A DNA stretch of 64,000 nucleotides from Rhodococcus triatomae BKS 15-14 (GTDB lineage Bacteria > Actinomycetota > Actinomycetes > Mycobacteriales > Mycobacteriaceae), in assembly GCA_000341795.1 (NCBI GenBank), contig AODO01000073.1:124001-188000 (forward strand). The letters are read 5' to 3'. Made by a program: the position numbers and the translations under genes. A model generated the notes under the pieces. That model ran no database searches and had not been told where the DNA came from. It worked only from the letters and a program-made list of their open reading frames with translations. Below are positions 34,530 to 43,870 of the stretch, one piece after another (within the stretch, counting starts at the first letter, position 1; the number at the start of each line of letters is the position of its first letter).

Positions 34530-36259
34530 CGCGAGATCGGCACCGGCTCCAGGATCTCCGCCCGCGCCTCGGGTGCCGCGGCCCGCAGCGCGTCCGCGCC
34601 CGGATCGTCGGGCTGCGCCTGGGACATCACCTCGGCCTCCACCCTGGCACGGTACGTCGCGACCTCACGGTCGACCGTCGCGTCGTCCCAGCCGAGCACG
34701 GGCGCGACGAGCCGGGCGACCTGCTCCGCACAGTTCACGCCCCGGTGCGGGTACTCGATCGAGATGCGGGTGCGCCTGGCGAGGAGGTCCTCCAGGTGCA
34801 GCGCGCCTTCCGCCGCTGCCGCGTACACCGCCTCCACCTGCAGGTAGTCGGGAGCGTCGGTGATCGGCTGGAGCAGTTCGGGCGTGTCCGCGGCCATCCC
34901 GAGGACCTCGTCGACGAGCGAGCCGTAGCGGTCGAGGAGGTGTTTGACGCGATACGGGTGCAGGCCGTGCAGCCGGCCCAGGTGCACGACCTGGTTCACC
35001 AGCGCGAAGTAGCCGTCCGCTCCCACGAGCGGAACACGCTCGGTGATCGACGGGGCGATCCGCGCCGGAATGTCCTCCGACGCCAGATCGACGGCATCCT
35101 TGCCCATCACGCGGTAGGTGGTGTACTTGCCTCCGGCGATGGCGATCAGGCCCGGTGCCACCCGGGCCACCGCGTGTTCACGCGAGAGCTTCGACGTCTC
35201 GTCGCTCTCCCCGGCGAGCAGAGGCCGCAGCCCGGCGTACACGCCGTCGATGTCGGCGTGCGTGAGCGGCGTGACGAGCACCTTGTTCACGTGCCCGAGG
35301 ATGTAGTCGATGTCGGCCTTGGTCGCGGCGGGGTGCGCGAGATCGAGATTCCAGTCCGTGTCGGTGGTCCCGATGATCCAGTGACTGCCCCAGGGGATCA
35401 CGAACAGCACCGACTTCTCGGTGCGGAGGATGATCGCGGCGTCACTGACGATGCGGTCCCGCGGGACAACGATGTGCACACCCTTGCTGGCACGTACCCG
35501 GAACCGGCCTCGCTGCCGGGACAACGCCTGGATCTCGTCGGTCCACACGCCGGTCGCGTTGATCACCACGTGCCCGCGCACCTCCGTGGTGCTGCCGTCC
35601 TCCGAATCCCGCACGCGCACACCGGAAACGCGATCCGCCTCCCGCAGGAACCCGACCACCTGCGTGGACGTGCGCACCACGGCGCCGTAGTGCGCGGCGG
35701 TGCGGGCGACCGTCATGGTGTGCCGGGCGTCGTCGACGACGGTGTCGTGGTAGCGGATGCCGCCGATCAGGGCGGTGCGCTTGAGACCCGGCGACATCCG
35801 CAGCGCACCGGACCGTGTCAGATGCTTCTGCGCGGGAACCGATTTCGATCCGCCCATTCGGTCGTACAGCATGAACCCGGCGGCCATGTACGGCCGCTCC
35901 CACACCCGGTGGGTCAGCGGGAACAGGAACTCGAGGGGCTTGACCAGGTGCGGCGCCAACGTCGACATCGACAGCTCACGCTCGTGCAACGCCTCGGCGA
36001 CCAGACCGAACTCGAGCTGCTCCAGGTAGCGCAGACCGCCGTGGAACATCTTGGAGGACCGCGACGACGTCCCGGACGCGAAGTCACGCGCCTCCACCAG
36101 CGCCACCTTCAGCCCGCGCGTCGCCGCGTCCAGGGCGGCGCCCGCGCCGACGACCCCGCCACCGATGACCACGACGTCGAACTGGTCGACGCCCAACTGT
36201 TCCCAGGCCAGCTTGCGCTGGGCGGGTCCCAGGAACTGCACACCAGGCTGCTTGTCCAA
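34526..36259 (-). CDS. glpD: Aerobic glycerol-3-phosphate dehydrogenase
   Basis: FAD enzyme of 577 aa that oxidises sn-glycerol-3-phosphate to dihydroxyacetone phosphate and passes electrons to quinone at the membrane. The Rossmann motif VVVIGGGVVGAGAALDAATRGLKVALVE is followed by SSRSSKMFHGGLRYLEQ and later INATGVWTDEI; the C-terminal helical domain of GlpD is present. The start is TTG 36259, seven bases after GGGAG, with no better in-frame ATG. It is divergent from glpK, so glycerol uptake product and oxidation are jointly encoded. Confidence 0.94.
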   Translation of the reverse strand: MDKQPGVQFLGPAQRKLAWEQLGVDQFDVVVIGGGVVGAGAALDAATRGLKVALVEARDFASGTSSRSSKMFHGGLRYLEQLEFGLVAEALHERELSMSTLAPHLVKPLEFLFPLTHRVWERPYMAAGFMLYDRMGGSKSVPAQKHLTRSGALRMSPGLKRTALIGGIRYHDTVVDDARHTMTVARTAAHYGAVVRTSTQVVGFLREADRVSGVRVRDSEDGSTTEVRGHVVINATGVWTDEIQALSRQRGRFRVRASKGVHIVVPRDRIVSDAAIILRTEKSVLFVIPWGSHWIIGTTDTDWNLDLAHPAATKADIDYILGHVNKVLVTPLTHADIDGVYAGLRPLLAGESDETSKLSREHAVARVAPGLIAIAGGKYTTYRVMGKDAVDLASEDIPARIAPSITERVPLVGADGYFALVNQVVHLGRLHGLHPYRVKHLLDRYGSLVDEVLGMAADTPELLQPITDAPDYLQVEAVYAAAAEGALHLEDLLARRTRISIEYPHRGVNCAEQVARLVAPVLGWDDATVDREVATYRARVEAEVMSQAQPDDPGADALRAAAPEARAEILEPVPISR

Positions 36260-36275
36260 AGCTTCGCTCCCGCAG

Positions 36276-36305
36276 TTGACGGCAAATCGTGGCCCAGCCT
36301 AGTAG
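36276..36305 (+). promoter_or_regulatory. Candidate glpK promoter
   Basis: TTGACG and TAGTAG separated by 18 bp, in the 82-bp gap between divergent glpD and glpK; the predicted transcript start would give a leader of about 30 nt before the GTG of glpK. Confidence 0.45.
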
Positions 36306-36341
36306 CTTCATGCCGAGACCGCCCGAGAGACAAGGACGCCA

Positions 36342-37844
36342 GTGACCCGGTACATCGCCGCGATCGACCAGGGCACCACGTCGAGCCGCTGCATGATCTT
36401 CGACCACAACGGCCGCGCGGTGACCTCCGCCCAGCAGGAACACCGCCAGATCTTCCCCCGGGCCGGATGGGTGGAACACGATGCGAGCGAGATCTGGAGG
36501 ACCACCAGGGAGGTGGTGGCCACAGCCCTCGCCAAACGCGACCTCACCAACGCGGACATCGCGGCCGTCGGCATCACCAACCAGCGCGAGACGACCGTCG
36601 TGTGGGATCGCGCCACCGGCGAACCCGTGCACAACGCGATCGTGTGGCAGGACACCCGCACCGACCAGCTGTGCGCGGAACTCGCGGGCGACCGTGGGCC
36701 GGACCGCTACCGCCGGACCACCGGACTCCCCCTGTCCACGTACTTCTCCGGACCCAAGCTCCGCTGGATCCTCGACAACGTCGACGGGGTACGCGACCGC
36801 GCCGAAGCCGGTGAACTCTGCTTCGGGACGATGGATTCGTGGATCCTGTGGAATCTCACGGGCGGGGTGACCGGGGGCGTGCACGCGACGGACGTGACCA
36901 ACGCCTCCCGCACCATGCTCATGGATCTGCGCACCCTCACGTGGGACGAACAGATCTGTTCGGACATGCGGATCCCGATGTCGCTGCTGCCGGAGATCCG
37001 CAGCTCGTCCGGCGTCTTCGGCACCGCCCGCGAGCGGGGAAACCTCGCGGGTGTGCCGGTCGCGGGCATCCTCGGCGACCAGCAGGCCGCGACCTTCGGG
37101 CAGGCGTGCCTGTCACCGGGCGAGGCCAAGAACACCTACGGCACCGGCAACTTCCTGCTCCTGAACACGGGCACGGAACCGGTGCAGAGCGAGCACGGTC
37201 TGCTGACCACCGTCTGCTACCGGATCGGCGACGCCGCACCGGTGTACGCACTCGAGGGGTCGATCGCGGTGACCGGGTCGCTGGTGCAGTGGCTGCGCGA
37301 CAATCTGGGAATCATCAACTCCGCCAAGGAGGTCGAACTGCTCGCCTCCGCGGTCCCGGACAACGGCGGCGCGTACATCGTGCCCGCCTTCTCCGGCCTG
37401 TTCGCCCCGCGCTGGCGCCCCGACGCCCGCGGCGCGATCGTCGGACTCACCCGGTTCGTCAACAAGGGCCACCTCGCCCGCGCCGCGCTGGAGGCCACTG
37501 CCTTCCAGACCCGGGAGGTGATCGAGGCGGCCGCCGCCGACTCCGGCGTCGCGCTCACCTCGCTCAAGGTCGACGGCGGCATGGTGCTCAACGAGACGCT
37601 CATGCAGTTCCAGGCCGACATCCTCGACGTCCCCGTCATCCGGCCGGTGGTCAACGAGACCACCGCACTCGGTGCCGCGTACGCCGCCGGCCTCGCGGTC
37701 GGCTACTGGGACTCGGAGGACGACATCCGCGCCAACTGGGAGGTCGGCCGGACCTGGACGCCGAACATGGCCGCGGACCGTCGGGACCGGCTGTACCGGG
37801 AATGGAACAGGGCCGTCGAGCGCACCTACGACTGGGCCGACTGA
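36342..37844 (+). CDS. glpK: Glycerol kinase
   Basis: FGGY-family kinase of 500 aa that phosphorylates glycerol with ATP. Seen: the N-terminal phosphate loop [30 protein letters not shown], the substrate region [39 protein letters not shown] and the C-terminal [20 protein letters not shown] with [16 protein letters not shown]. The start is GTG 36342 after AAGGACG. The product, glycerol-3-phosphate, is the substrate of the divergently encoded GlpD. No glycerol facilitator gene is present here. Confidence 0.95.
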   Translation: MTRYIAAIDQGTTSSRCMIFDHNGRAVTSAQQEHRQIFPRAGWVEHDASEIWRTTREVVATALAKRDLTNADIAAVGITNQRETTVVWDRATGEPVHNAIVWQDTRTDQLCAELAGDRGPDRYRRTTGLPLSTYFSGPKLRWILDNVDGVRDRAEAGELCFGTMDSWILWNLTGGVTGGVHATDVTNASRTMLMDLRTLTWDEQICSDMRIPMSLLPEIRSSSGVFGTARERGNLAGVPVAGILGDQQAATFGQACLSPGEAKNTYGTGNFLLLNTGTEPVQSEHGLLTTVCYRIGDAAPVYALEGSIAVTGSLVQWLRDNLGIINSAKEVELLASAVPDNGGAYIVPAFSGLFAPRWRPDARGAIVGLTRFVNKGHLARAALEATAFQTREVIEAAAADSGVALTSLKVDGGMVLNETLMQFQADILDVPVIRPVVNETTALGAAYAAGLAVGYWDSEDDIRANWEVGRTWTPNMAADRRDRLYREWNRAVERTYDWAD

Positions 37845-37854
37845 CCCCCGTCCT

Positions 37855-37911
37855 GGTTCCCTGATGTCACATCGGGTAACGCCAGGTGACCCGATGTGAC
37901 ATCAGGGAACC
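37855..37911. terminator. Perfect 23-bp bidirectional terminator stem
   Basis: Arms 37855-37877 and 37889-37911 are exact complements over 23 bp, starting GGTTCCCTGATG, with an 11-nt loop. It lies 10 bp after the glpK stop and 13 bp before the stop of the convergent aminotransferase gene, so it serves both. Confidence 0.88.
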
Positions 37912-37924
37912 GTCAGCGGCGGCG

Positions 37925-39094
37925 TCAGCCGGCGTGAGCGGCGGCGAGACGGGCGACGGCCTCGTCCAGCCGAGCGGGCGTGTTCGTCGTGAAGCACAGC
38001 CGAGCGCCGGCGCGGTCCCGCGCATCGACGGCGAAGGCGGAGCCGGGGACGAACGCGACGGCGTGATCGAGCGCGGCGCGCAGCAGCTCGTCCGTGTCGG
38101 TGCCGTCGTGGAACTCGAGCCACCCGAACATGCCGCCACCGATTCGGGACAGCGTCGCACGGTCGCCGAATTCACGCTGGACCGCACCGCGCAGCGCGTC
38201 CGCACGGCGACCGTACTCGGCGCGCAGTGCGCCGAGGTGCCCGTCCAGCCACGGTTCGTCGACGAGCAACTCGGACACGATCTCGTGCGCCAGTCGGGAG
38301 TCGCACAGATCGGCCCCCTGCTTGACCAGTTCCACCGCGGCGCAGATCTCACGGGGTGCGACCATCCATCCCACGCGCAGGGCGGGCGCGAGCGTCTTCG
38401 ACACACTGGAGAGCCGGACCACCCGATCAGACTGCGCGGCAAGCGGTTCCGGCGGGAGGCCCGCGTAGTGCAACTCGCCGTACGGGTCGTCCTCGACGAC
38501 GAGAAATCCGTAGCGCTCGGCGAGGGCGGCCAACTCCCGCCTGCGCGGCGCCGACAGGGTCACGCCGCGCGGATTGTGGAACGTGCTGACGGTGTGGACC
38601 AGGACCGGCCGCTCCCCTGCGGCGAGGAGATCGGCGAGCCGGTCGGTCCGCATGCCGTCCGCGTCGAGCGGGACGGTCAGGATCCGCGCCTGCGCGGCGC
38701 GCAGCACCTGAAGCGCTCCGGGATAGGCGGGTTCCTCGACCACGACGGTCGCGCCCGGGTCGACGAGCACCTGCGCGATCAGGCTCAGCGCCTGCTGTGA
38801 GCCGTGCGTGACGGCCACCTCGGCGGCTGCCACGGGCTGCGGACGCGACGCCGACTCCCGCCGGGCGATCACCTCACGCAGGGCGAGCAGGCCGGCGGTC
38901 TCGGTGTACTGCAGGGATTCGGCGGACTCGAGTGCCCGTGCGGTGGCGACACGGATCCTGTCGAGTGGGACGAGGCCCGGATCGGGAAGGCCGCCGGCGA
39001 GGCTGAGGACCTCGGGCCGGGCGGTCACCGCGAGCAGGTCTCGGATGGCGGACGAACGCAGCGCGGCCATACGGCGCGCGAGGACTGGGGGCAC
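37925..39094 (-). CDS. PLP-dependent class I/II aminotransferase
   Basis: Protein of 389 aa of the fold-type I group that includes 2-aminoadipate and aromatic aminotransferases (LysN/MocR-like). Seen: LSLAGGLPDPGLVP at the N terminus, VTHGSQQALSLIAQVL for the cofactor, VEEPAYPGALQVL, FHNPRGVTLS, VEDDPYGELHY and the Schiff-base lysine in SSVSKTLAPALRVGW. The start is GTG 39094, five bases after GGGAG; a longer open frame upstream has no ribosome site and low-complexity sequence. It could act on 2-aminoadipate from the lysine pathway encoded at 14.9-18.4 kb, but that is speculation from the family. Confidence 0.87.
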   Translation of the reverse strand: MPPVLARRMAALRSSAIRDLLAVTARPEVLSLAGGLPDPGLVPLDRIRVATARALESAESLQYTETAGLLALREVIARRESASRPQPVAAAEVAVTHGSQQALSLIAQVLVDPGATVVVEEPAYPGALQVLRAAQARILTVPLDADGMRTDRLADLLAAGERPVLVHTVSTFHNPRGVTLSAPRRRELAALAERYGFLVVEDDPYGELHYAGLPPEPLAAQSDRVVRLSSVSKTLAPALRVGWMVAPREICAAVELVKQGADLCDSRLAHEIVSELLVDEPWLDGHLGALRAEYGRRADALRGAVQREFGDRATLSRIGGGMFGWLEFHDGTDTDELLRAALDHAVAFVPGSAFAVDARDRAGARLCFTTNTPARLDEAVARLAAAHAG

Positions 39095-39225
39095 GACAAC
39101 TCCCGGAGATCGGCGGGGACGAGGACGGGTCTCCTGATTCCTGTCGGATGCACGCGCCGAAGCGGGAATCGGGACGCGTGCACTGGAGACGACCTGTCGC
39201 CGGCGGATCCACGGGCGGGAGGCAC

Positions 39226-39257
39226 GGAAGGCGGCCGGAGGGTGCCGGCCGCCTTCC
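39226..39257. terminator. Hairpin with perfect 13-bp stem
   Basis: GGAAGGCGGCCGG and CCGGCCGCCTTCC enclose a 6-nt loop. It lies between lpdA and the aminotransferase gene (both minus strand), 13 bp beyond a second hairpin, and probably acts as a backup terminator for lpdA. The rest of the 215-bp gap shows no gene. Confidence 0.7.
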
Positions 39258-39269
39258 ACTATGACTCCA

Positions 39270-39300
39270 TCGGGATCGGCATGTGAAATGCCGATCCCGA
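39270..39300 (-). terminator. lpdA terminator hairpin
   Basis: TCGGGATCGGCAT and ATGCCGATCCCGA form a perfect 13-bp stem with a 5-nt loop, ten bases downstream of the lpdA stop codon. Confidence 0.8.
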
Positions 39301-39309
39301 ATAGCGGGA

Positions 39310-40713
39310 TCAGTCGAGGTCGTCGTGTCGCATCAGCTGCCGCGCGGCCTCGGTGATCGACCCGGACAGCGACGGATACACCGAGAACGTCTGCGCGAGG
39401 TCGTTCACCGACAGGTTGTTCTGCACGGCGATCGCGATCGGCAGGATCAACTCCGATGCGGTGGGCGCGACCACCACGCCGCCGATGACGACACCGGTCG
39501 CGGGGCGACAGAAGATCTTCACGAATCCACGTCGCAGCGAGGACATCTTGGCTCGCGGGTTGGTGTTCAGCGGCAGCATCACCGTGCGAGCGGGCACGTC
39601 ACCGTTGTCGATGGCGGCCTGGCTGACGCCGACGTTCGCGATCTCGGGCCGGGTGAACACCGCGGACGCCACGGTCTTGAGCTTGATCGGGCTCACGCCC
39701 TCGCCGAGCGCGTGGTACATCGCGATGCGTCCCTGCATGGCCGCGACCGAGGCGAGCGGGAGCAGTCCGGTGCAGTCACCGGCTGCGTAGATACCCGACA
39801 CCGACGTCCGCGACACCCGGTCGACCCGCAGGTAGCCGCCGCGATCGAGCTCGATGCCGACCTTCTCGAGGCCCAGACCGGAGGTGTTCGGCGTGGAACC
39901 GACGGTCATCAGCGCGTGACTGCCCTCCACCGTGCGCCCGTCGGACAGGGTGACGCGGATGCCGTCGGCGGTGCGGACCACGGAATCCGCGCGGGCGTGC
40001 TTGACGAGCGTCACACCGCGCTCGGACAGCGCCTCCTCGAGAACCAGCGCGGCATCGGCATCCTCGTGCGGAAGCACACGGTCGCGGCTCGACACCATCG
40101 TGACGTGCACACCCATCTCGGTGTACGCGGACACGAACTCGGCGCCCGTCACACCCGATCCGACGACGACGAGATGCTCGGGCAGGGTGTCGAGATCGTA
40201 GAGCTGGCGCCAGTTGAGGATCCGCTCACCGTCCGGCTCCGCGCCCGGCAGCACCCGAGGTGACGCACCGGTCGCGATCAACACCACGTCGGCCTCGAGG
40301 ATCCGCTCCCCGCCCCCCGCGAGGGACGCCCGGACCTGATGGGACGCCATGCCGATGACGGAGTCGATCAGCTCACCCGAGCCGGAGAGCAACTCCACCC
40401 CGGCCGCCTCCAGCTTTCCCCGGATGTCGGCGGACTGCGCCTGCGCGAGGCTCTTGACCCGCGCGTGGATCTGCGGAAGGAAGATCGTCGCCTGCTCCGG
40501 ATCGAGGGCGATGCCGAGGTCGGTGGCTCGCCGCATGTCCGTCCGGACCCCGGTCGACGCGATGAAGGTCTTCGACGGAACGCAGTCCCACAGCACGCAG
40601 GCGCCGCCGACACCGTCGGAGTCGACGAGGGAGACCGATGCCCCGTGCGCCGCGGCGACAAGCGCCGCCTCGTAGCCGGCGGGGCCACCGCCAATGATCA
40701 CGATCCGGGTCAT
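39310..40713 (-). CDS. lpdA: Flavoprotein disulfide reductase-like NAD(P)H quinone reductase LpdA
   Basis: FAD protein of 467 aa of the lipoamide dehydrogenase superfamily. FAD motif IVIIGGGPAGYEAALVAAAHGASVSLVD, then GACVLWDCVPSK with a CxxxxC pair (Cys39/Cys44), NAD motif VVVGSGVTGAEF and GIYAAGDCTG. The C-terminal His-Pro-Thr/Glu dyad of true disulfide reductases is missing: the equivalent position reads YPSLSGS (about 446-452). Mycobacterial LpdA (Rv3303c) is a quinone reductase and not a lipoamide dehydrogenase, and the same is likely here. The start is 40713 after GGAGGACGG. In mycobacteria it also neighbours glpD2. Confidence 0.9.
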   Translation of the reverse strand: MTRIVIIGGGPAGYEAALVAAAHGASVSLVDSDGVGGACVLWDCVPSKTFIASTGVRTDMRRATDLGIALDPEQATIFLPQIHARVKSLAQAQSADIRGKLEAAGVELLSGSGELIDSVIGMASHQVRASLAGGGERILEADVVLIATGASPRVLPGAEPDGERILNWRQLYDLDTLPEHLVVVGSGVTGAEFVSAYTEMGVHVTMVSSRDRVLPHEDADAALVLEEALSERGVTLVKHARADSVVRTADGIRVTLSDGRTVEGSHALMTVGSTPNTSGLGLEKVGIELDRGGYLRVDRVSRTSVSGIYAAGDCTGLLPLASVAAMQGRIAMYHALGEGVSPIKLKTVASAVFTRPEIANVGVSQAAIDNGDVPARTVMLPLNTNPRAKMSSLRRGFVKIFCRPATGVVIGGVVVAPTASELILPIAIAVQNNLSVNDLAQTFSVYPSLSGSITEAARQLMRHDDLD

Positions 40714-40907
40714 CCGTCCTCCATGTTTCGGCAGCGTGCGCGCATTTCTCGGTGCTTTCACGCTATTCCACCGGGACGGTCGCATGCACATCGAGACGCA
40801 GCCGGAGCGACGAACGGGGCGGTTCCTGCGCCGGGAGGATCACGACGGGGCGGCGCGAAGCCCGGTTGCCGGTCGAACCTCACGCGTCCACGGTCTAGGC
40901 TTTCGCC

Positions 40908-41384
40908 GTGCCGATTTACGCCGCCTACGGATCCAACATGCACCCCGAGCAGATGCTGCAGCGCTGCCCGCATTCGCCGATGGCGGGGACGGGCTGGCTC
41001 AACGGCTGGCGGTTGACGTTCAGCGGCGGGGACATCGGCTGGGAGGGCGCACTGGCGACGGTCGTCGAGGACCCCGACTCACGCGTGTTCGTGGTGCTCT
41101 ACGACGTGCCCGACGAGGACGAGGCGAGCCTCGACCGGTGGGAGGGCTCCGAACTCGGGATCCACCGCAAGATCCGGCTGCGGGTGGACACCGACTCCGG
41201 CGACTCGGTACTGGCCTGGCTCTACGTGCTCGACGCCTACGAGGGCGGGCTGCCGTCCGCTCGCTACCTCGGCGTGATGGCCGACGCCGCGGAGATCGCC
41301 GGGGCACCCGCGGACTACGTCCGCGAACTGCGCACCCGCAACAGCCGCAACGTCGGCCCGGGGACCCCCGGCTACTCCGGCTGA
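40908..41384 (+). CDS. Gamma-glutamylcyclotransferase-like (AIG2) protein
   Basis: Protein of 158 aa of the GGCT/AIG2 fold. The motif YAAYGSNMHPEQM near the N terminus carries the YGSN substrate-binding loop, and the domain continues with VVLYDVPDEDEASLDRWEG, where the acidic stretch contains the candidate catalytic Glu. Substrate could be a gamma-glutamyl amine or peptide. The start is GTG 40908. It lies between the divergent lpdA gene and the convergent amidohydrolase operon, matching the place of Rv3304 in mycobacteria. Confidence 0.82.
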   Translation: MPIYAAYGSNMHPEQMLQRCPHSPMAGTGWLNGWRLTFSGGDIGWEGALATVVEDPDSRVFVVLYDVPDEDEASLDRWEGSELGIHRKIRLRVDTDSGDSVLAWLYVLDAYEGGLPSARYLGVMADAAEIAGAPADYVRELRTRNSRNVGPGTPGYSG

Positions 41385-41398
41385 CCGCGGTCACCCCC

Positions 41399-41440
41399 GG
41401 GGACGGTCGGCTCGCCACTTCAGGGGACGGTCGGCTCGCC
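41399..41440. repeat. 24-bp period tandem duplication at the amidohydrolase 3' end
   Basis: The 18-mer GGGGACGGTCGGCTCGCC occurs at 41399-41416 and again at 41423-41440. The second copy encodes the C-terminal GEPTVP of the amidohydrolase, and the first repeats those codons beyond the stop. Confidence 0.75.
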
Positions 41441-42589
41441 TCCGATGGCCAGGTTGGCGAACACCCGCACCCCGACACCGAGCGCCCGCTCGTCGAGGTC
41501 GAACGTCGGCTGGTGGATGTCGAGTTGCTCGCCGATTCCCGCCCACACGCCGAGCCGCGCCATCGCGCCCGGCACCTCCTCGAGGTACCAGGAGAAGTCC
41601 TCACCGCCGCCCGACTGCGGTGTGTCCGACAGCGCATCCGGTCCGAGCTGCGAGATCGCATGCTCGAACATGCGGGTGGAGACCTCGTCGTTCACGACGG
41701 GAGGCACCCCGCGCCGGTAGTTGAGTTCGTAGCGCACGCCCGTCGGGGCGAGCAGCCCGTGGACGATCTCGCGCACGAGTGGTTCGAGCAACGCCCAGGT
41801 GTCGTGGTCGCCGGTACGGACGGTGCCGACGAGCCGCCCCGTCTGCGGGATGGCGTTCGGTGCCTGTCCGGCACTGACCGCGCCCCACACCATCACGGTG
41901 CTGGTACGCGGGTCGATGCGCCTGCTCAGCATGCCGGGCAGTCCGGTGATGACGGTGCCGAGGGCGTACACCAGGTCGGTGGTCAGGTGCGGTCGGGAGG
42001 TGTGCCCACCAGGCGAGTCGAGCAGCAGTTCGACGGTGTCGGCGGCGGACGTGATGGCACCGAGCCGGACCCCGACCCGCCCCGCAGCGAGTCGCGGATC
42101 ACAGTGCAGCGCAAAGATTCTCGACACACCCTCCATGGCACCGGTGGCGACGACGTCGAGCGCGCCACCCGGCATCACCTCCTCGGCGGGCTGGAACACC
42201 AGCCGCACCCCGTTCGGCAGCGGCTCCGGCGCCTGCGCGAGCGCGAGGCCCGTTCCCAGCAGGATCGTCGTGTGCGCGTCGTGACCGCAGGCATGGGACA
42301 CCCCCGGGACGGTCGACGCGTACGGCGCGCCCGTGTCCTCCTGCAGCGGCAGGGCGTCCATGTCCGCGCGCAGGGCGACTCGCGGTCCGTCCGGTCCGAT
42401 GTCACAGATGAGTCCGGTGCCACCCGGCAGGATGCGCGGCGACAGTCCGGCGGCGGTGAGGGTGTCCGCGACGAACTCCGTGGTCGCGAACTCCTGCCGG
42501 GCCAGTTCCGGGTGCGCATGGATGTGACGTCGCCACCCGGACAGGTCCGCGATGTGCTCGTCGACCCAGCGGTCGATCCAACCGGTCAC
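41420..42589 (-). CDS. amiA1: M20 family amidohydrolase, AmiA1-like
   Basis: Metal-dependent amidohydrolase of 389 aa. Motifs: RRHIHAHPELARQEF, LRADMDALPLQED, HACGHDAHTTILLG with the metal ligands, FQPAEEV with the catalytic Glu pair, and SGGGEDFSWYLEEVPGAM near the C terminus. It should cleave N-acyl amino acids or similar amides. The start is GTG 42589 overlapping the stop of the paralogous upstream gene (GTGA), indicating an operon and coupled translation. Confidence 0.92.
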   Translation of the reverse strand: MTGWIDRWVDEHIADLSGWRRHIHAHPELARQEFATTEFVADTLTAAGLSPRILPGGTGLICDIGPDGPRVALRADMDALPLQEDTGAPYASTVPGVSHACGHDAHTTILLGTGLALAQAPEPLPNGVRLVFQPAEEVMPGGALDVVATGAMEGVSRIFALHCDPRLAAGRVGVRLGAITSAADTVELLLDSPGGHTSRPHLTTDLVYALGTVITGLPGMLSRRIDPRTSTVMVWGAVSAGQAPNAIPQTGRLVGTVRTGDHDTWALLEPLVREIVHGLLAPTGVRYELNYRRGVPPVVNDEVSTRMFEHAISQLGPDALSDTPQSGGGEDFSWYLEEVPGAMARLGVWAGIGEQLDIHQPTFDLDERALGVGVRVFANLAIGGEPTVP

Positions 42590-43779
42590 TGCGCGATCCC
42601 CTGTCGCCGGCGCGCGAGCTCTCGCGCAGCGCGGGCCTCCAGCAGCCTCGTCCGTTGCGCCGGGTCGGTCGCGGCGGCGATCACCGTTCCCGCGAGCGCC
42701 CGCGCGCCGTCGAGCACGGCCCGGTCGGCGGACTCCGTCACGCAGGCCGCTGCGAACTCCGGCTGATGGGTGACCGCGCCACCCGATTCGATCCCGATCA
42801 CGGGGTGTATCCCCGGAATCACCTGCGTCACGTTTCCCATGTCGGTGCTGCCCAGCGGGCGCGATCCTTCCCGGTCGGGGGGCAGCGGCGAGCGGCCCAT
42901 CGTCTCGATCTGTTCCCGGTACGCCCCCACCAGCCACGGGTCGGGGCGCAGTTCGTGGTAGTTCGGTGACACCGTACGGATCTCGTGCGTGCACCCCGCC
43001 GCCAGCGCGCCCGCCTCGAAGCATGCGAACGCCCGATCCGCCAGCGCCGTCAACGCGGTGGCCGTCTCGGCGCGCAGGTAGTACAGCATCTCGGTTCGGG
43101 CCGGGACGATGTTCGGGGCGACGCCACCGTCGCTGACGATGCCGTGCATCTGCTGACCCGGATCGAGGTGCTGACGCAGCAGTCCGAGCCCGACCTGCGC
43201 GACGGTCGCGGCGTCGGCGGCGTTGAGGCCCAACTGCGGTGCCGCCGAGGCGTGCGCTTCGCGTCCACTGAAGGTGACGGCGACGTCCGCCATCGCGAGC
43301 GAGTGCGCGCCCGCGATGTCGTCCGGGCCGGGATGAACCATCGCGACCATGGCGAGGTCGTCGAACACCCCGCGGTCGAGCATCAGGACCTTGCCCCCGC
43401 CGGTCTCCTCCGCAGGCGTGCCGATCACCCTGATCGTGATTCCGAGCCGATCGGCCAGCGGCGCGAGCGCGATACCGGCGCCGACGGCGGCCGCGGCGAT
43501 GATGTTGTGCCCGCAGGCGTGCCCGATCTGCGGGAGCGCGTCGTACTCGGCGAGGATGCCGACGACGAACTCCCCGCTGCCGCGTTCGGCGCACAGCGCG
43601 GTCGGCAGGTCGGCGTACGGGATCGCGACCTCGAAGCCGTACCGGGACAGCACGTCCGCCACCTTCGCGGCGCTGCGGTGCTCGTCGAAGGCGAGCTCGG
43701 GTTCGGCGTGGATGGAGTGGGACAGCGCGATCAGGTCCGCCTGCGCACGCACGATCGCGTCGTCCACTTCCGAGGTCAC
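42586..43779 (-). CDS. amiB1: M20 family amidohydrolase, AmiB1-like
   Basis: Metal-dependent hydrolase of 397 aa related to aminobenzoyl-glutamate hydrolase-type M20 enzymes. Motifs: LSHSIHAEPELAFDEH, ILAEYDALPQIGHACGHNIIAAAAVGAG with ligand His residues, GTPAEETGGGK, and a dimerisation domain with FSGREAHASAAPQLG. It is distinct in sequence from the downstream AmiA1-like protein, though of the same family. The two overlap by four bases. In mycobacteria the same pair sits beside deoD. Confidence 0.92.
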   Translation of the reverse strand: MTSEVDDAIVRAQADLIALSHSIHAEPELAFDEHRSAAKVADVLSRYGFEVAIPYADLPTALCAERGSGEFVVGILAEYDALPQIGHACGHNIIAAAAVGAGIALAPLADRLGITIRVIGTPAEETGGGKVLMLDRGVFDDLAMVAMVHPGPDDIAGAHSLAMADVAVTFSGREAHASAAPQLGLNAADAATVAQVGLGLLRQHLDPGQQMHGIVSDGGVAPNIVPARTEMLYYLRAETATALTALADRAFACFEAGALAAGCTHEIRTVSPNYHELRPDPWLVGAYREQIETMGRSPLPPDREGSRPLGSTDMGNVTQVIPGIHPVIGIESGGAVTHQPEFAAACVTESADRAVLDGARALAGTVIAAATDPAQRTRLLEARAARELARRRQGIAQ

Positions 43780-43870
43780 AACTCCCAGTGTCTCACCCGG
43801 GTCGCCGTGGAGCGGCAGTTGGTGCGGTCACCCCCGCGGGGCGGCGGTGACCGCACCACCACACGCAGGT

